From Cytophagales bacterium (GTDB lineage Bacteria > Bacteroidota > Bacteroidia > Cytophagales > Spirosomataceae), in assembly GCA_013298215.1 (NCBI GenBank), contig JAAFKE010000020.1, positions 1 through 59,137 on the forward strand: a stretch of 59,137 bases of DNA, in the 5' to 3' direction. A program made the position numbers and the translations under genes. Positions 17,981 to 27,158 of this stretch are shown here, one piece after another; the stretch's first letter is position 1; each line of letters starts with the position of its first letter. The notes below the pieces were generated by a model. It searched no databases. It was not told the origin of the DNA and saw nothing but the letters and a program-made list of their open reading frames with translations.

Positions 17981-18580
17981 CTAACCTTGCTGTAATTTGT
18001 GAACGTAATGAACAATCTTCCAACGCTCTTCGGGCGACACTTGCGAGCCGTGCGGCCACATACGTCCCTTACCGTGGGTAATTACGTGAAAGATGTGCCC
18101 ATCGTTCATGTTTTTGTAGGCATCGGATTTGTAGTTCGGAACACCCTTATACTTCTCCGCCACGGGGCCGTTACCTTCGCCGTTTTCGCCGTGGCAGTGC
18201 CAGCAGTAGCGCACGTAGAGCTCTTTTCCGTCTTCGAGGGTCTTTTCGTTGTTCGGAACAGGATTACTCAAAACACGCTCGGCAATGCGTAAACTGTCTT
18301 TATTTATATTGTAGACCATCAGATCAGCCACGGCACTGTCACCACTGCCAAACCGCGTTTTGTAATTGCGGCGCGATATTGTACCATCTACTGGCAGGCG
18401 CATATTCATGCCGTATTGATTGATGCGGTTTGAGTCTATCTGCGAGAGAGGCTCGTACCCAACGGGGTGATACATATTGGGGGCGTACTCGTAGCCCGTG
18501 CTATCGTGGTTGTCGCAGGCAGTAAAGGCAATCGACAACAGGAACAGTAATCCTGAAGCTAAAATTTTGTTGTTTTTCAT
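17981..18580 (-). CDS. actE: Alternative complex III monoheme cytochrome c ActE
   Basis: A 199-aa lipoprotein cytochrome. The signal peptide ends in a lipobox (SIAFTAC), so the mature protein is tethered to the outer face of the inner membrane. A single c-heme site YCWHCHGENGEGNGP sits near residue 125, with a distal Met candidate in GKGRMWPHGSQ. This is the MG.GPMWP-like pattern of ActE. It relays electrons from ActA hemes to the terminal oxidase. The gene is 4 bp from actD and 25 bp from actF, within the act operon. Confidence 0.93.
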   Translation of the reverse strand: MKNNKILASGLLFLLSIAFTACDNHDSTGYEYAPNMYHPVGYEPLSQIDSNRINQYGMNMRLPVDGTISRRNYKTRFGSGDSAVADLMVYNINKDSLRIAERVLSNPVPNNEKTLEDGKELYVRYCWHCHGENGEGNGPVAEKYKGVPNYKSDAYKNMNDGHIFHVITHGKGRMWPHGSQVSPEERWKIVHYVHKLQQG

Positions 18581-18584
18581 TTTT

Positions 18585-19112
18585 TTAAATGCTTTTTACG
18601 CTCACTTCTTCCGCACCAGCGTTTTTGAGCATGGTAATAATATCGGACTCGGCCAATTTATTTTTCGCCAAATCAATGGCCATCACGAACTTGTTGTCAG
18701 TACAACGAGGATCGAAAAGGAGCGGTTTTACGCTTGGTCCCAAGCCATTTGTTACAAAAAAACCCAGTGTCATTCCGAAAGCCGTAAATAATACAGTCAG
18801 CTCGAAAGTGATAGGGATGAAATTGGGGATTGAGATTGGATCTTTACCGCCAATCACCATGGGCCAGTCGATGCCCATCGTCCAAATGGTGAGCGTGAGG
18901 GCACATAGACAGCCGATTGTACCAAATATAAAGGCTGCAATACCGATTTTTGTGCGCGGGTGGCCAATGGCATCGTCCATACCGTGGATCGCAAAGGGCG
19001 AATAGACCTCGTGTACTTTCACGCCAGCCTGCTTCACCTTTTTCACGGCACTGAGTATAACGTCGTCGTCGTCGAAAATACCCACTAAAAACTTACCTGA
19101 AATATCAGACAT
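18585..19112 (-). CDS. actD: Alternative complex III subunit ActD (DUF3341)
   Basis: A 175-aa DUF3341 protein. The N-terminal soluble part reads LVGIFDDDDVILSAVKKVKQAG and VHEVYSPFAIHGMDDAIG. Two membrane helices follow (about 75-97 and 108-133), with the PIVIGGKDPISIPNFIPITFELTVL-type loop between them (here PMVIGGKDPIS). ActD is a structural membrane subunit with no redox cofactor. It is placed between actC and actE as in other act operons. Confidence 0.93.
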   Translation of the reverse strand: MSDISGKFLVGIFDDDDVILSAVKKVKQAGVKVHEVYSPFAIHGMDDAIGHPRTKIGIAAFIFGTIGCLCALTLTIWTMGIDWPMVIGGKDPISIPNFIPITFELTVLFTAFGMTLGFFVTNGLGPSVKPLLFDPRCTDNKFVMAIDLAKNKLAESDIITMLKNAGAEEVSVKSI

Positions 19113-19134
19113 TTTTGTTCGATTTAAATTTTAA

Positions 19135-20547
19135 TTATTTAGACGCTTCCGCCAGTCGCTCGTCTTTTGAAACCCCAGACACATTTTTTGGTAATTTTTC
19201 GGACGCTGTTTTGATGATCGCTTTTACCTCTGCCATGTTTACTACGGGCAGAAACTTTGAGAACAAGAAAAAGCACGTGAAAAAGAAACCAAACGAGAAC
19301 ACGTAGTCGCCAATATCAAAAATGGTTGGCGAGAACATTGCCCAGCTCGATGGCAAATAGTCGCGGTGGAGCGACGTAACGATGATTACGAACCGCTCAA
19401 ACCACATACCGATATTCACCACAATCGAGATCAAGAATGTGAAGGAAACACTGCGACGCAACGATTTGAACCAAAATAACTGGGGTGATATTACGTTGCA
19501 GGTCATCATGGCCCAGTATGCCCACCAGTATGGACCGAAAGCGCGGTTTACGAAAGCGTACCGCTCATATTCGACGCCCGAATACCAAGCAATAAAAAAC
19601 TCGGTAAGGTAGGCTACTCCCACAATCGAACCCGTGAGGGTAATGATTTTGTTCATCGAATCAATGTGTTCGATCGTAATGTAGTCTTCCAACTTATAAA
19701 CCACGCGCGTCACCAACATGAGTGTTTGCACCATTGCAAAGCCCGAAAATATAGCTCCCGCCACAAAATACGGCGGAAAAATAGTTGTGTGCCAGCCAGG
19801 AATTACCGACGTAGCAAAGTCCATTGATACAATGGTGTGTACTGAAAGAACGAGCGGGGTTGATAAGCCAGCCAGGATTAAGCTGATGTATTCGTAGCGT
19901 GACCACGATTTGGCGCCGCCGTTCCAACCCATGGCAAGTGTTCCATAAATATATTTAGACACTTTATTTTTTGCGCGGTCGCGGATGGATGCCAAGTCAG
20001 GAACCAAGCCAACGTACCAGAAAAGGCACGATACCGAGAAGTACGTTGAAATTGCGAAAACGTCCCAAACGAGTGGCGAGTTGAAGTTTACCCACAACGA
20101 CCCGAACGTATTGGGAAGCGGCAAAGCCCAGTAGGCCATCCAAGGCCGCCCCATGTGCATCACAATGAAGGAAGCGGCGCAAAGTACCGCAAAAATTGTC
20201 ATTGCTTCGGCAGCGCGGTTAATGGATGTCCGCCATTTTTGGCGGAACAAAAGCAAAACGGCTGAGATCAGCGTTCCTGCGTGGCCAATACCGACCCACC
20301 AAACGAAGTTTGTAATGTCCCAAGCCCAGCCAACGGTCTTGTTAAGTCCCCATACGCCGAGTCCTTCCCACCAAGTCCAGAAAACGCTGGCAGTTCCGAA
20401 AGCAAGCACGACCATTGATAGCCCCAAAGCTATTTTCCATTCCTTGGTTGGCTTGCCCTCTACGTGGCGGATTACATCCTCTGTTACGTCGGCGTAGGTT
20501 TTTCCGCCGAGTACCAGCGGGGTTCTTACTGATGAAGTTACGTGCAT
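19135..20547 (-). CDS. actC: Alternative complex III membrane subunit ActC (NrfD/PsrC family)
   Basis: A 470-aa NrfD/PsrC-like integral protein with about ten helices. Characteristic stretches are [76 protein letters not shown] and [15 protein letters not shown]. It is thought to hold the quinol-oxidation site and pass electrons to the ActB Fe-S clusters. It is 12 bp downstream of actB. The C-terminal tail after the last helix is hydrophilic. Confidence 0.95.
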   Translation of the reverse strand: MHVTSSVRTPLVLGGKTYADVTEDVIRHVEGKPTKEWKIALGLSMVVLAFGTASVFWTWWEGLGVWGLNKTVGWAWDITNFVWWVGIGHAGTLISAVLLLFRQKWRTSINRAAEAMTIFAVLCAASFIVMHMGRPWMAYWALPLPNTFGSLWVNFNSPLVWDVFAISTYFSVSCLFWYVGLVPDLASIRDRAKNKVSKYIYGTLAMGWNGGAKSWSRYEYISLILAGLSTPLVLSVHTIVSMDFATSVIPGWHTTIFPPYFVAGAIFSGFAMVQTLMLVTRVVYKLEDYITIEHIDSMNKIITLTGSIVGVAYLTEFFIAWYSGVEYERYAFVNRAFGPYWWAYWAMMTCNVISPQLFWFKSLRRSVSFTFLISIVVNIGMWFERFVIIVTSLHRDYLPSSWAMFSPTIFDIGDYVFSFGFFFTCFFLFSKFLPVVNMAEVKAIIKTASEKLPKNVSGVSKDERLAEASK

Positions 20548-20559
20548 AGTATTTGGTGT

Positions 20560-23500
20560 TTATGCTTTTTCCTCTGATTTTACTTCAATGTCCTTGTTAC
20601 GAATCTTGGTCAGGTAAGAAACCTGGGGTTTCACGTTGATTTCCTCCAATAGTTGGAAAGCCCGTCCCGCGTTTTCGTGTTCCATGATTTTCGAGAGACG
20701 GCTTTCGGGATCGTTCATATCTCCAAAAACGATGGCTTCGGTCGGACACGATTGTGAGCAGGCCGTTTCGATCTCTCCGTCAACTGGGCGGCGACGCTCT
20801 TTTTTAGCCTCTAACTTACCCGCCTGAATCCGTTGTACGCACATCGAGCATTTTTCGATGACTCCGCGCGAGCGAACAGTAACGTCGGGGTTAATAACCA
20901 TTTTACCAAGGTCGTTGCTAAAATGGAAGTTCTCAAAATTATCTTCGTCAAAATACTTAAACCAGTTGAAGCGACGAACCTTGTAAGGGCAATTGTTGGC
21001 GCAGTAGCGCGTACCGATGCAACGGTTGTAAGTCATTTGGTTCAACCCCTCGGTGCTGTGGGTGGTTGCCAAAACGGGGCAAACGGTCTCACAGGGTGCG
21101 TTTGAGCAATGCTGGCACATCAAAGGCTGGAACACAATCTCAGGGTTTTCTGAGGCCACTTCTAAGCCTTCAAAATCGTCCACTTGTGCGTCCGAAGAAT
21201 AGTAGCGGTCGATCCTGATCCAGTGCATTTCGCGGCGATTTACCACCTCCTGGCGGCCAACAACTGCCACGTTGTTTTCTACTTGGCAGCTTAAAACGCA
21301 CGCTCCACAGCCAGTGCACGAGTTGAGGTCGATGGCCATTCCCCACGAGTGGTTTCTTTTCTCGTAGCCGTTCCAAAGCGAAATATCAGTTGCCCTTTTT
21401 GGACCCTCAGATGTTTCTACTTTTGCCAGAAAACGGCCAGCCATCACGTCTTTCTGGTAGTCTGCCAGGCGCGCCTCCTGAATGATAGACTTGCGCGCCA
21501 TGACGGTGTTGTGGGTTTGGGTTTGGGCTATCTCGCGGGTTTCGCCCGTTTTCGAGATCGTCACCTCGCCAGCGTTGAAGCTAACGTGTCCATCTACCAT
21601 TTTGGCAAGAACGTAGGCATTCGCTCCTACCCCATCCGACGATTTGCCTGATTTCTGGCGACCATAACCGATCGCTACGCCAATTGTTCCGTTTGCTTGG
21701 CCTGGCTGAATGAGAACTGGTACTTCGATTGACTGCCCCTTGGCCTCAATCTTAATGACATCTCCCTGCGAAAGACCCTGCTCTTTGGCGGTTTTCGCCG
21801 ATATGTTTGCGTAATTGTCCCAGCACGCCTTTGAAATTGGCTCGGGGAACTCTTGCAGCCACGGGTTGTTGGCTTGCGCCCCTGTCCCCATGCCTACTTT
21901 TTCGTACAACGCCAACTCTAAACCAGCTGCGTTTGCTTTGTAGCGCGACGACACCGCAGAGATGGCGGCATCTACATTGCCAACAAACGAGGCTCCTGAT
22001 GTTGCCGCGCCAGCATTCGGCTCGTAAACGCCATCGTGAAGTGCCTTTACCCAAACGGCCTCGAAACTTCCGTCGGCAGCCTTATAAATGTTGTTTTTCC
22101 AGTGTGATTCAATGTACTCGTGGTAGTTTTCGCTTTTCCCAGCCCACTTCAACAGGCTCGACTGCGCTTGACGAGTCTTGAAAATGTGTGAAATAGTCGG
22201 TTGGGTGAGACTATAAAAGCCCGACTTTGGCTCGGCATCGTCCCAATTTTCCAAAAAATGGGGAGCTGGCGTAATGAATTTAGCAAGCGATGCTGTTTCG
22301 TCGGCGCGGTCGTTGAACGACACCGAAAGCCCTATCTTGGGTAGTGCCTCTTTCAATTCGGCACCGCGCGGGTGGTCATAAACTGGGTTTGAAGCCAGGA
22401 ACATAACCGCACTAATCTTACCTGCTTTTGCCTCGTCAATGAAGGCATTCATGGCCACGTCGTCGCCCTGGCGATTGTGGGCCGTTGTTCCAAAGTCAAT
22501 GGTTGTGCCGTAGCTACCAAGTGCGCTATTGAGGGCATTCACGATGGTTTGTACTGCTGGGTCGTTAGAACCAGACACTACCAACGCTGCGCCCTGCGAA
22601 GCCTTCAAATCTTTGGCCGCTTTGTTGAGGCAAGCATCAATATCTGCACCAAGTGAGGCGGCCGATTTACCACTAACCTTGTTGTATAAAGCCAAAGCCA
22701 CCAGGCCTTCTTGCGAGGGCTTAATTGCGGCGCGGTAGTCGGCATTTGCACCAGTCATCGACATGACAGTCTCGAACTGATAGTGGCGCGACATAGTACG
22801 CTTTCCGTCTTTGACACTGCTCAACTTGCGCCCCTGTACGTATTGCTTATTGAAAACCTCGGGCGACACCCAGGTTCCCAAGAAATCGCATCCCAAACCA
22901 ACTATTGTGCTTGCTTTGCTGAAATCGTATGCTGGGATTGCCGCCTTTCCGAAACTATCGGCGTTTGCTTTTACTAAACCCGAAACCGAGTTTGCATCGT
23001 AGACAATGTGCTTGGTGGTTGGATATTTAGACGCAAAATCTGCGATTACCGCTTTTGTAGAAGGACTCAGCAAGGTCGAAGACACCAAGCGTATCTGCCC
23101 CCCTTTGGCTGCAATTGCACCTAACTGAGCTATTATTTGTTTATCTGCATCCTCCCACTTAATGTCTGCCTCGCCTTTTTTGGGCCCGCGCAATTTCTCA
23201 TTGTCGTACAAGCCTAAAAGCGATGCGTGCATTCGCGCGCTAACGCCGCCTTTGGTGACTGACGACAATTTGTTACCCTCAATCTTAACGGGGCGTCCCT
23301 CGCGGGTTCTTACCAAAATACTTGCGTAGTCTCCACCTTCTGAGTAGCTCGATGCGTACCAGTTTGCAATGGTAGGAAAAATATCATCTGGTTTGTTGAT
23401 GTACGGAATCGATTTGCGAACGGGCGTTTCGCAGGCTGCCAACGACACGGCGGCCATTCCAAAACCCAAAACCTTCAAGAAGTCGCGCCGCTGTGATGTC

Positions 23501-23640
23501 ACCCCGTCTACGAGGCTCGTAAACTTACCTGGATCAGTGGCCTCGAAGTCTGCAAATTCCTTGTGGGCATTCTTTACAAACTTTTCGCCATTGCGAAGCT
23601 CCTCTAATCCCTTCCAATACCTCTTTGTATTGTTTTCCAT
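20560..23640 (-). CDS. actB: Alternative complex III iron-sulfur subunit ActB (molybdopterin-oxidoreductase-like)
   Basis: A 1026-aa Tat-exported protein. The Tat-like motif QRRDFLKVLGFGMAAVSLAAC (about 50-70) ends in a Cys. Residues 75-740 resemble a molybdopterin oxidoreductase catalytic domain, but no cofactor is expected in ActB. The C-terminal FeS domain holds four Cys groups: CTGCGACVLSC (about 773), CQHCSNAPCETVCP (about 841), CIGTRYCANNCP (about 873), and CSMC (about 931) with CSQSCP (about 961). The family binds three 4Fe-4S and one 3Fe-4S cluster. It carries electrons from the ActC quinol site to ActA hemes. It lies between actA (48 bp) and actC (12 bp). Confidence 0.95.
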   Translation of the reverse strand: MENNTKRYWKGLEELRNGEKFVKNAHKEFADFEATDPGKFTSLVDGVTSQRRDFLKVLGFGMAAVSLAACETPVRKSIPYINKPDDIFPTIANWYASSYSEGGDYASILVRTREGRPVKIEGNKLSSVTKGGVSARMHASLLGLYDNEKLRGPKKGEADIKWEDADKQIIAQLGAIAAKGGQIRLVSSTLLSPSTKAVIADFASKYPTTKHIVYDANSVSGLVKANADSFGKAAIPAYDFSKASTIVGLGCDFLGTWVSPEVFNKQYVQGRKLSSVKDGKRTMSRHYQFETVMSMTGANADYRAAIKPSQEGLVALALYNKVSGKSAASLGADIDACLNKAAKDLKASQGAALVVSGSNDPAVQTIVNALNSALGSYGTTIDFGTTAHNRQGDDVAMNAFIDEAKAGKISAVMFLASNPVYDHPRGAELKEALPKIGLSVSFNDRADETASLAKFITPAPHFLENWDDAEPKSGFYSLTQPTISHIFKTRQAQSSLLKWAGKSENYHEYIESHWKNNIYKAADGSFEAVWVKALHDGVYEPNAGAATSGASFVGNVDAAISAVSSRYKANAAGLELALYEKVGMGTGAQANNPWLQEFPEPISKACWDNYANISAKTAKEQGLSQGDVIKIEAKGQSIEVPVLIQPGQANGTIGVAIGYGRQKSGKSSDGVGANAYVLAKMVDGHVSFNAGEVTISKTGETREIAQTQTHNTVMARKSIIQEARLADYQKDVMAGRFLAKVETSEGPKRATDISLWNGYEKRNHSWGMAIDLNSCTGCGACVLSCQVENNVAVVGRQEVVNRREMHWIRIDRYYSSDAQVDDFEGLEVASENPEIVFQPLMCQHCSNAPCETVCPVLATTHSTEGLNQMTYNRCIGTRYCANNCPYKVRRFNWFKYFDEDNFENFHFSNDLGKMVINPDVTVRSRGVIEKCSMCVQRIQAGKLEAKKERRRPVDGEIETACSQSCPTEAIVFGDMNDPESRLSKIMEHENAGRAFQLLEEINVKPQVSYLTKIRNKDIEVKSEEKA

Positions 23641-23688
23641 ATATTTTCAGTAATCGTAAATCGAAAAAAAAATGTGCGTCTTAATAAA

Positions 23689-24930
23689 TCAATAGTGGCA
23701 CTTAGAGCACTCCAGACCGCCAATGTTGGCAACTTTGAGAGGCTCTTTGCTTTCTAACTTGTGGGCCGACACCAACTTGTCGTAGTAGGCGTTGTCTTTG
23801 GTATTGACCTCTGTTTTGCGGTGGCAGTCTATGCACCAGCCCATTGTGAGGGTTGAGCGCTGCTGCACTACCTCCATTTTCTCGATCTCGCCGTGGCATT
23901 GGGTACATTCTATAGCTCCCACGTTTACGTGTTGGGCGTGGTTGAAGTACGCGTGGTCGGGCAGGTTGTGCACGCGTACCCACTCGATTGGCTGCTGATT
24001 TTCGATGGAGGCGTAAATTTTCTGTATTTCGGGAGATTCGCGTTTGATTGCGCCGTGGCAATTCATACAGATGTTGGCCGACGGAATATGCGCCGACTTA
24101 CCCCGATTGACACCCGTATGGCAGTAGTTACAGTTGATTTCGTACTGTCCAGCGTGGAGTTTGTGCGAAAACGCGATGGGCTGCTTGGGGGCGTATCCTT
24201 GCGAGATGCCGATGTTAAAAGCACCGTCGAGTGTGGCTTTGCCAGCCAACAAAATAAACAGCCACACGGTGGCGGTTCTTATGGTCGGATTCTGAGACAC
24301 TTTGCTCAGATTAGCCTTCAAGGTGTCCATAAATGAAGCCCCGTTTGCCGCCGAAGTTGCTGCTGCATTGCCAGTTACGGCCTTCGATAGGATGGTGAGT
24401 ATGGCGAACAAAACACCCAAGACCAACAGCATCACTACCATTAAAGCCACTAATATATACGAGAATAGCGCCGACGGTGCGGAGTCAGTTGCGCCTCCGC
24501 TGCTTGGTGCGGCGGCTACTGCACCCGCAGCTGGTGCGGCAGGGGCGGCGTTAGAAGCATCAATGTAGGCTATGATGTTGCTGATGTCGGCCTCTTTCAG
24601 ACCTGGATAGGCGGTCATCTGAGCCTGATTGTATTTATTATAGAGCTCAACGGCATACTTATCTCCGCTCGCAATAACGGCTTGGGGGTTGTTCACCCAC
24701 TTCACAATCCAGGCCAAATCGCGGCGTGCAGTTATGCCTTTCAGACCAGGTCCGATCACGCGCTCGCCCGTGACGGCGTGGCAGCTTGAGCAATTGTTTT
24801 TGAAAAGCGCCTCACCCGCAGCAGCATCCTGTGCCATCGTTTGGGTGCAAAACAACAGGCCGAATGCTACAATTAGCTTGGCTGTAGAACGCATAGTTTT
24901 TGAGTGTAGATTGGTTTTTACGGTATTCAT
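23689..24930 (-). CDS. actA: Alternative complex III multiheme cytochrome ActA
   Basis: A protein of about 413 aa. The signal peptide ends ...FCTQTMAQ. An N-terminal class I cytochrome domain follows (CSSCH at about 47-51, GPGLKGITARR, Met in AQMTAYPG). An Ala/Pro linker, membrane segments (about 155-178 and 205-222) and a C-terminal domain with five CxxCH sites (CNYCH, CMNCH, CTQCH, CIDCH, CSKCH) complete it, six hemes in total. It passes electrons from ActB towards ActE and the oxidase. The open frame extends 87 codons further upstream, but a consensus promoter at 24958-24988 lies inside that extension. Start 24930 (alternative 24894) is therefore chosen. Confidence 0.92.
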   Translation of the reverse strand: MNTVKTNLHSKTMRSTAKLIVAFGLLFCTQTMAQDAAAGEALFKNNCSSCHAVTGERVIGPGLKGITARRDLAWIVKWVNNPQAVIASGDKYAVELYNKYNQAQMTAYPGLKEADISNIIAYIDASNAAPAAPAAGAVAAAPSSGGATDSAPSALFSYILVALMVVMLLVLGVLFAILTILSKAVTGNAAATSAANGASFMDTLKANLSKVSQNPTIRTATVWLFILLAGKATLDGAFNIGISQGYAPKQPIAFSHKLHAGQYEINCNYCHTGVNRGKSAHIPSANICMNCHGAIKRESPEIQKIYASIENQQPIEWVRVHNLPDHAYFNHAQHVNVGAIECTQCHGEIEKMEVVQQRSTLTMGWCIDCHRKTEVNTKDNAYYDKLVSAHKLESKEPLKVANIGGLECSKCHY

Positions 24931-24957
24931 ATTGAAAAAATTTGCTTTTTCACGCCA

Positions 24958-24988
24958 CAAAAGTAGTATAGGAATTTGGTACTGCAAA
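24958..24988 (-). promoter_or_regulatory. Promoter of the act-cta operon
   Basis: On the minus strand TTTG, 19 nt, then TACTTTTG matches the Bacteroidota primary-sigma consensus (-33 TTTG, -7 TAnnTTTG). The predicted transcript start is near 24951, leaving about 20 nt of leader before the chosen actA start. A second -7-like match (TACCTTTG, 24985-24992) has no -33 partner. Confidence 0.75.
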
Positions 24989-25155
24989 GGTATTTTTCGA
25001 TAATTTGGTGCTGCATTTGTATTTATAATGTCTCTAAAAAACGTTTTGTACGAAAAGTTGTTTCGGAAATTAACGATAAATTGGGTTATAAAATTATTTT
25101 GACAAATCGGTAGTTTGGTCATACCAAAGAAGTCATATTTTATGAGTAGGTACAT

Positions 25156-25208
25156 AAAAAAATCCCTAAGAGCGACGGCGTATTCTGTCACATCTTGGGG
25201 ATTTTTTT
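25156..25208 (-). terminator. Intrinsic terminator after tRNA-Cys
   Basis: Arms AAAAAATCCC-T-AAG and CTT-G-GGGATTTTTT close a loop of about 22 nt, with A/T runs on either side. It lies 5 bp beyond the tRNA 3-prime end on the minus strand and may work in both directions. Confidence 0.7.
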
Positions 25209-25212
25209 AGGG

Positions 25213-25283
25213 AGGTCCCGAGCGGATTCGAACCGCTGTAGCAGCTTTTGCAGAGCTGAGCCTAGCCACTCGGCCACAGGACC
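25213..25283 (-). tRNA. tRNA-Cys (GCA)
   Basis: A 71-nt cloverleaf on the minus strand. The acceptor stem pairs GGTCCTG with CGGGACC. The D arm contains GGCCGAGTGGCTAGGC. The anticodon stem CAGCT/AGCTG holds the loop CTGCAAA (anticodon GCA). The T arm is CAGCGGTTCGAATCCGCTC-like. The discriminator is U73, as expected for tRNA-Cys. CCA is not encoded (TCC follows the stem). It sits downstream of rpsA and may be processed from the same transcript, since no separate consensus promoter was found. Confidence 0.95.
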
Positions 25284-25286
25284 ATT

Positions 25287-25331
25287 TACTTTTGTTTGTT
25301 GGTACAATTTTCGTACCAACAAACAAAAGTA
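25287..25331. repeat. Perfect 19-bp inverted repeat between rpsA and tRNA-Cys
   Basis: Arms TACTTTTGTTTGTTGGTAC (25287-25305) and its exact complement (25313-25331) flank a 7-nt loop. It starts 6 bp after the rpsA stop codon and ends 3 bp before the tRNA 5-prime end. Neither side has a long T-run. It could be an rpsA terminator or an RNase processing stem. Both arms contain TACTTTTG, which matches the promoter -7 motif. Confidence 0.8.
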
Positions 25332-25337
25332 GTCAAT

Positions 25338-27158
25338 TTATTCGGTGATCTCGTCGATTGCGTCTGCTTTTTTGCTCGCTTTCTTCTTTTTTTCACCTTC
25401 TTCCATTTGTTCCTTCAAAGCCATCAGCGAGCTTAAGTCGCCAAGTGTTTCTTTCTCAGCATCTTTTGGCTTCTCAGACTTGGCAGTAGGTGCTTTTTTA
25501 GGCTTCTCCTCTTTCACTTCTTCTTTCTCTCCCCACGTTCTGGTGTGCGAAAGAACAATGCGCTTTTCGTCTTTCACAAACTCAAGCACTCTGAAGTCGA
25601 GCGATTCGCCAGCCTCAGCCGTTGTGCCGTCTTCTTTGGCCAGTGTTTTGAACGGAGCGAAGCCTTCGATACCGTAAGGCAGCTCGAGCGTTGCTCCTTT
25701 GTCGTTTTTGGCAATGATGGTACACTTGTGGGCAGTTCCGATTGCAAAAACATCCTCAAAAGTATCCCACGGATTTTCCTCCAATTGCTTGTGTCCGAGT
25801 GCCAAGCGGCGATTATCGGCGTCTAATTCAAGCACAACCACGTCCAGTTTATCACCAACTTTGGTGAAATCGCCAGGATGCTTGATTTTTTTCGTCCAAG
25901 ATAAGTCGGATACGTGTACCAGACCGTCGATGCCTTCTTCGAGTTCGAGGAAGAGACCGAAGTTGGTCAAGTTGCGAACCAAGCCAGTGTGTCTTGTGCC
26001 GATGGCATAGCTCGACAACAGCTCAGGGCGCGTCCACGGATCGGACGAAAGTTGTTTCATACCCAGCGACATCTTGCGGTCGGTGCGGTCGAGCGTCAGA
26101 ACGACGGCTTCGATTTCGGCACCTACTTTCAAGAAATCTTGTGGGCTGCGCAAGTGTTGCGACCACGACATTTCTGAGACGTGGATCAAGCCCTCCACGC
26201 CTGGCATCAGCTCGAGGAATGCACCGTAATCGGCTACGTTCACGATCTTGCCCTGAACACGTGAGCCAATTTCGATCTCCGACACCAGCGAATCCCATGG
26301 GTGCGGCTGCAATTGCTTCATACCCAACGAAATACGCTTTTTCTCTTCGTCGAACTCGAGAACAACCACGTTTATTTTTTGGTCTAAGCTCAACAACTCC
26401 GATGGGTGCCCTACGCGGCCCCACGAAATATCGGTGATGTGAAGCAGGCCGTCCACGCCTCCGAGGTCGATAAACACACCAAAGTTTGTCATGTTTTTGA
26501 TGACACCTTCGAGTACTTGGCCTTTTTCGAGGTTGGTCAATATCTGCTGGCGCTGTGCTTCAAGGTCTTTCTCGATCAGCACTTTGTGCGAAACCACCAC
26601 GTTGTCGTTGGCGTAGTTGATTTTCACAACCTTAACCTCCATTTTCTTTCCTACAAATATGTCGAAATCACGAATTGGCTTTACGTCAATCTGCGATCCT
26701 GGCAAGAAAGCCTCCACCCCGTGAATATCCACGATGAGTCCGCCTTTCGTGCGACGCTTCACCAAACCATCAATAATGGTATCGTTGTCGAGCGCACCCT
26801 GAATATTCTTCCAAGCAGTGATGACCTTGGCCTTCTTGCGCGACAGCAGCAATTCGCCGTTTTGGTCTTCTTGTTTTTCGATGTAAACCTCAATCTCGTC
26901 GCCCAATTTCAAATCGGGCATATCGCGGAACTCGGAAGCCGACACAATGCCGTCCGACTTAAACCCGATATTTAGCAGGATTTCTCTGTCGGTAATACCA
27001 ACAACCGTACCAACCACTACTTCTTTTTCGGCCACCTGTGAGAGGGTGTCGCCGTACATTTGTTCTAATTGGGCGCGTTCCGACGATGAGTACCCACCGC
27101 TAAAACCAGTCTTGCTTATTTCGTCCCAGTCGAAATCTAAAATTGGAGCTTTGCTCAT
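25338..27158 (-). CDS. rpsA: 30S ribosomal protein S1
   Basis: A 606-aa protein with six S1 (OB-fold) repeats starting at about residues 45, 128, 213, 298, 385 and 470. Repeats 3-5 show the classic pattern (NMTNFGVFIDLGGVDGLLHI, NVADYGAFLELMPGVEGLIH, NLTNFGLFLELEEGIDGLVH). A charged Lys/Glu-rich tail of about 60 residues follows the last repeat. S1 recruits mRNA to the 30S subunit, which matters especially in a phylum with few Shine-Dalgarno sequences. A consensus promoter lies 94 bp upstream. It is probably monocistronic or linked to the downstream tRNA-Cys. Confidence 0.97.
   Translation of the reverse strand: MSKAPILDFDWDEISKTGFSGGYSSSERAQLEQMYGDTLSQVAEKEVVVGTVVGITDREILLNIGFKSDGIVSASEFRDMPDLKLGDEIEVYIEKQEDQNGELLLSRKKAKVITAWKNIQGALDNDTIIDGLVKRRTKGGLIVDIHGVEAFLPGSQIDVKPIRDFDIFVGKKMEVKVVKINYANDNVVVSHKVLIEKDLEAQRQQILTNLEKGQVLEGVIKNMTNFGVFIDLGGVDGLLHITDISWGRVGHPSELLSLDQKINVVVLEFDEEKKRISLGMKQLQPHPWDSLVSEIEIGSRVQGKIVNVADYGAFLELMPGVEGLIHVSEMSWSQHLRSPQDFLKVGAEIEAVVLTLDRTDRKMSLGMKQLSSDPWTRPELLSSYAIGTRHTGLVRNLTNFGLFLELEEGIDGLVHVSDLSWTKKIKHPGDFTKVGDKLDVVVLELDADNRRLALGHKQLEENPWDTFEDVFAIGTAHKCTIIAKNDKGATLELPYGIEGFAPFKTLAKEDGTTAEAGESLDFRVLEFVKDEKRIVLSHTRTWGEKEEVKEEKPKKAPTAKSEKPKDAEKETLGDLSSLMALKEQMEEGEKKKKASKKADAIDEITE

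Noticed and set aside
20560-23640. Active molybdenum enzyme
   Set aside because: The act operon context and the missing N-terminal cluster motif identify ActB, which does not carry the molybdenum cofactor.
24931-25191. N-terminal extension of actA (start at 25191)
   Set aside because: It lies across a consensus promoter, has no family similarity, and would place the signal peptide in mid-protein.
25287-25331. Promoter for tRNA-Cys inside the inverted repeat
   Set aside because: TACTTTTG is present on the minus strand but no -33 element stands 17-21 nt upstream.
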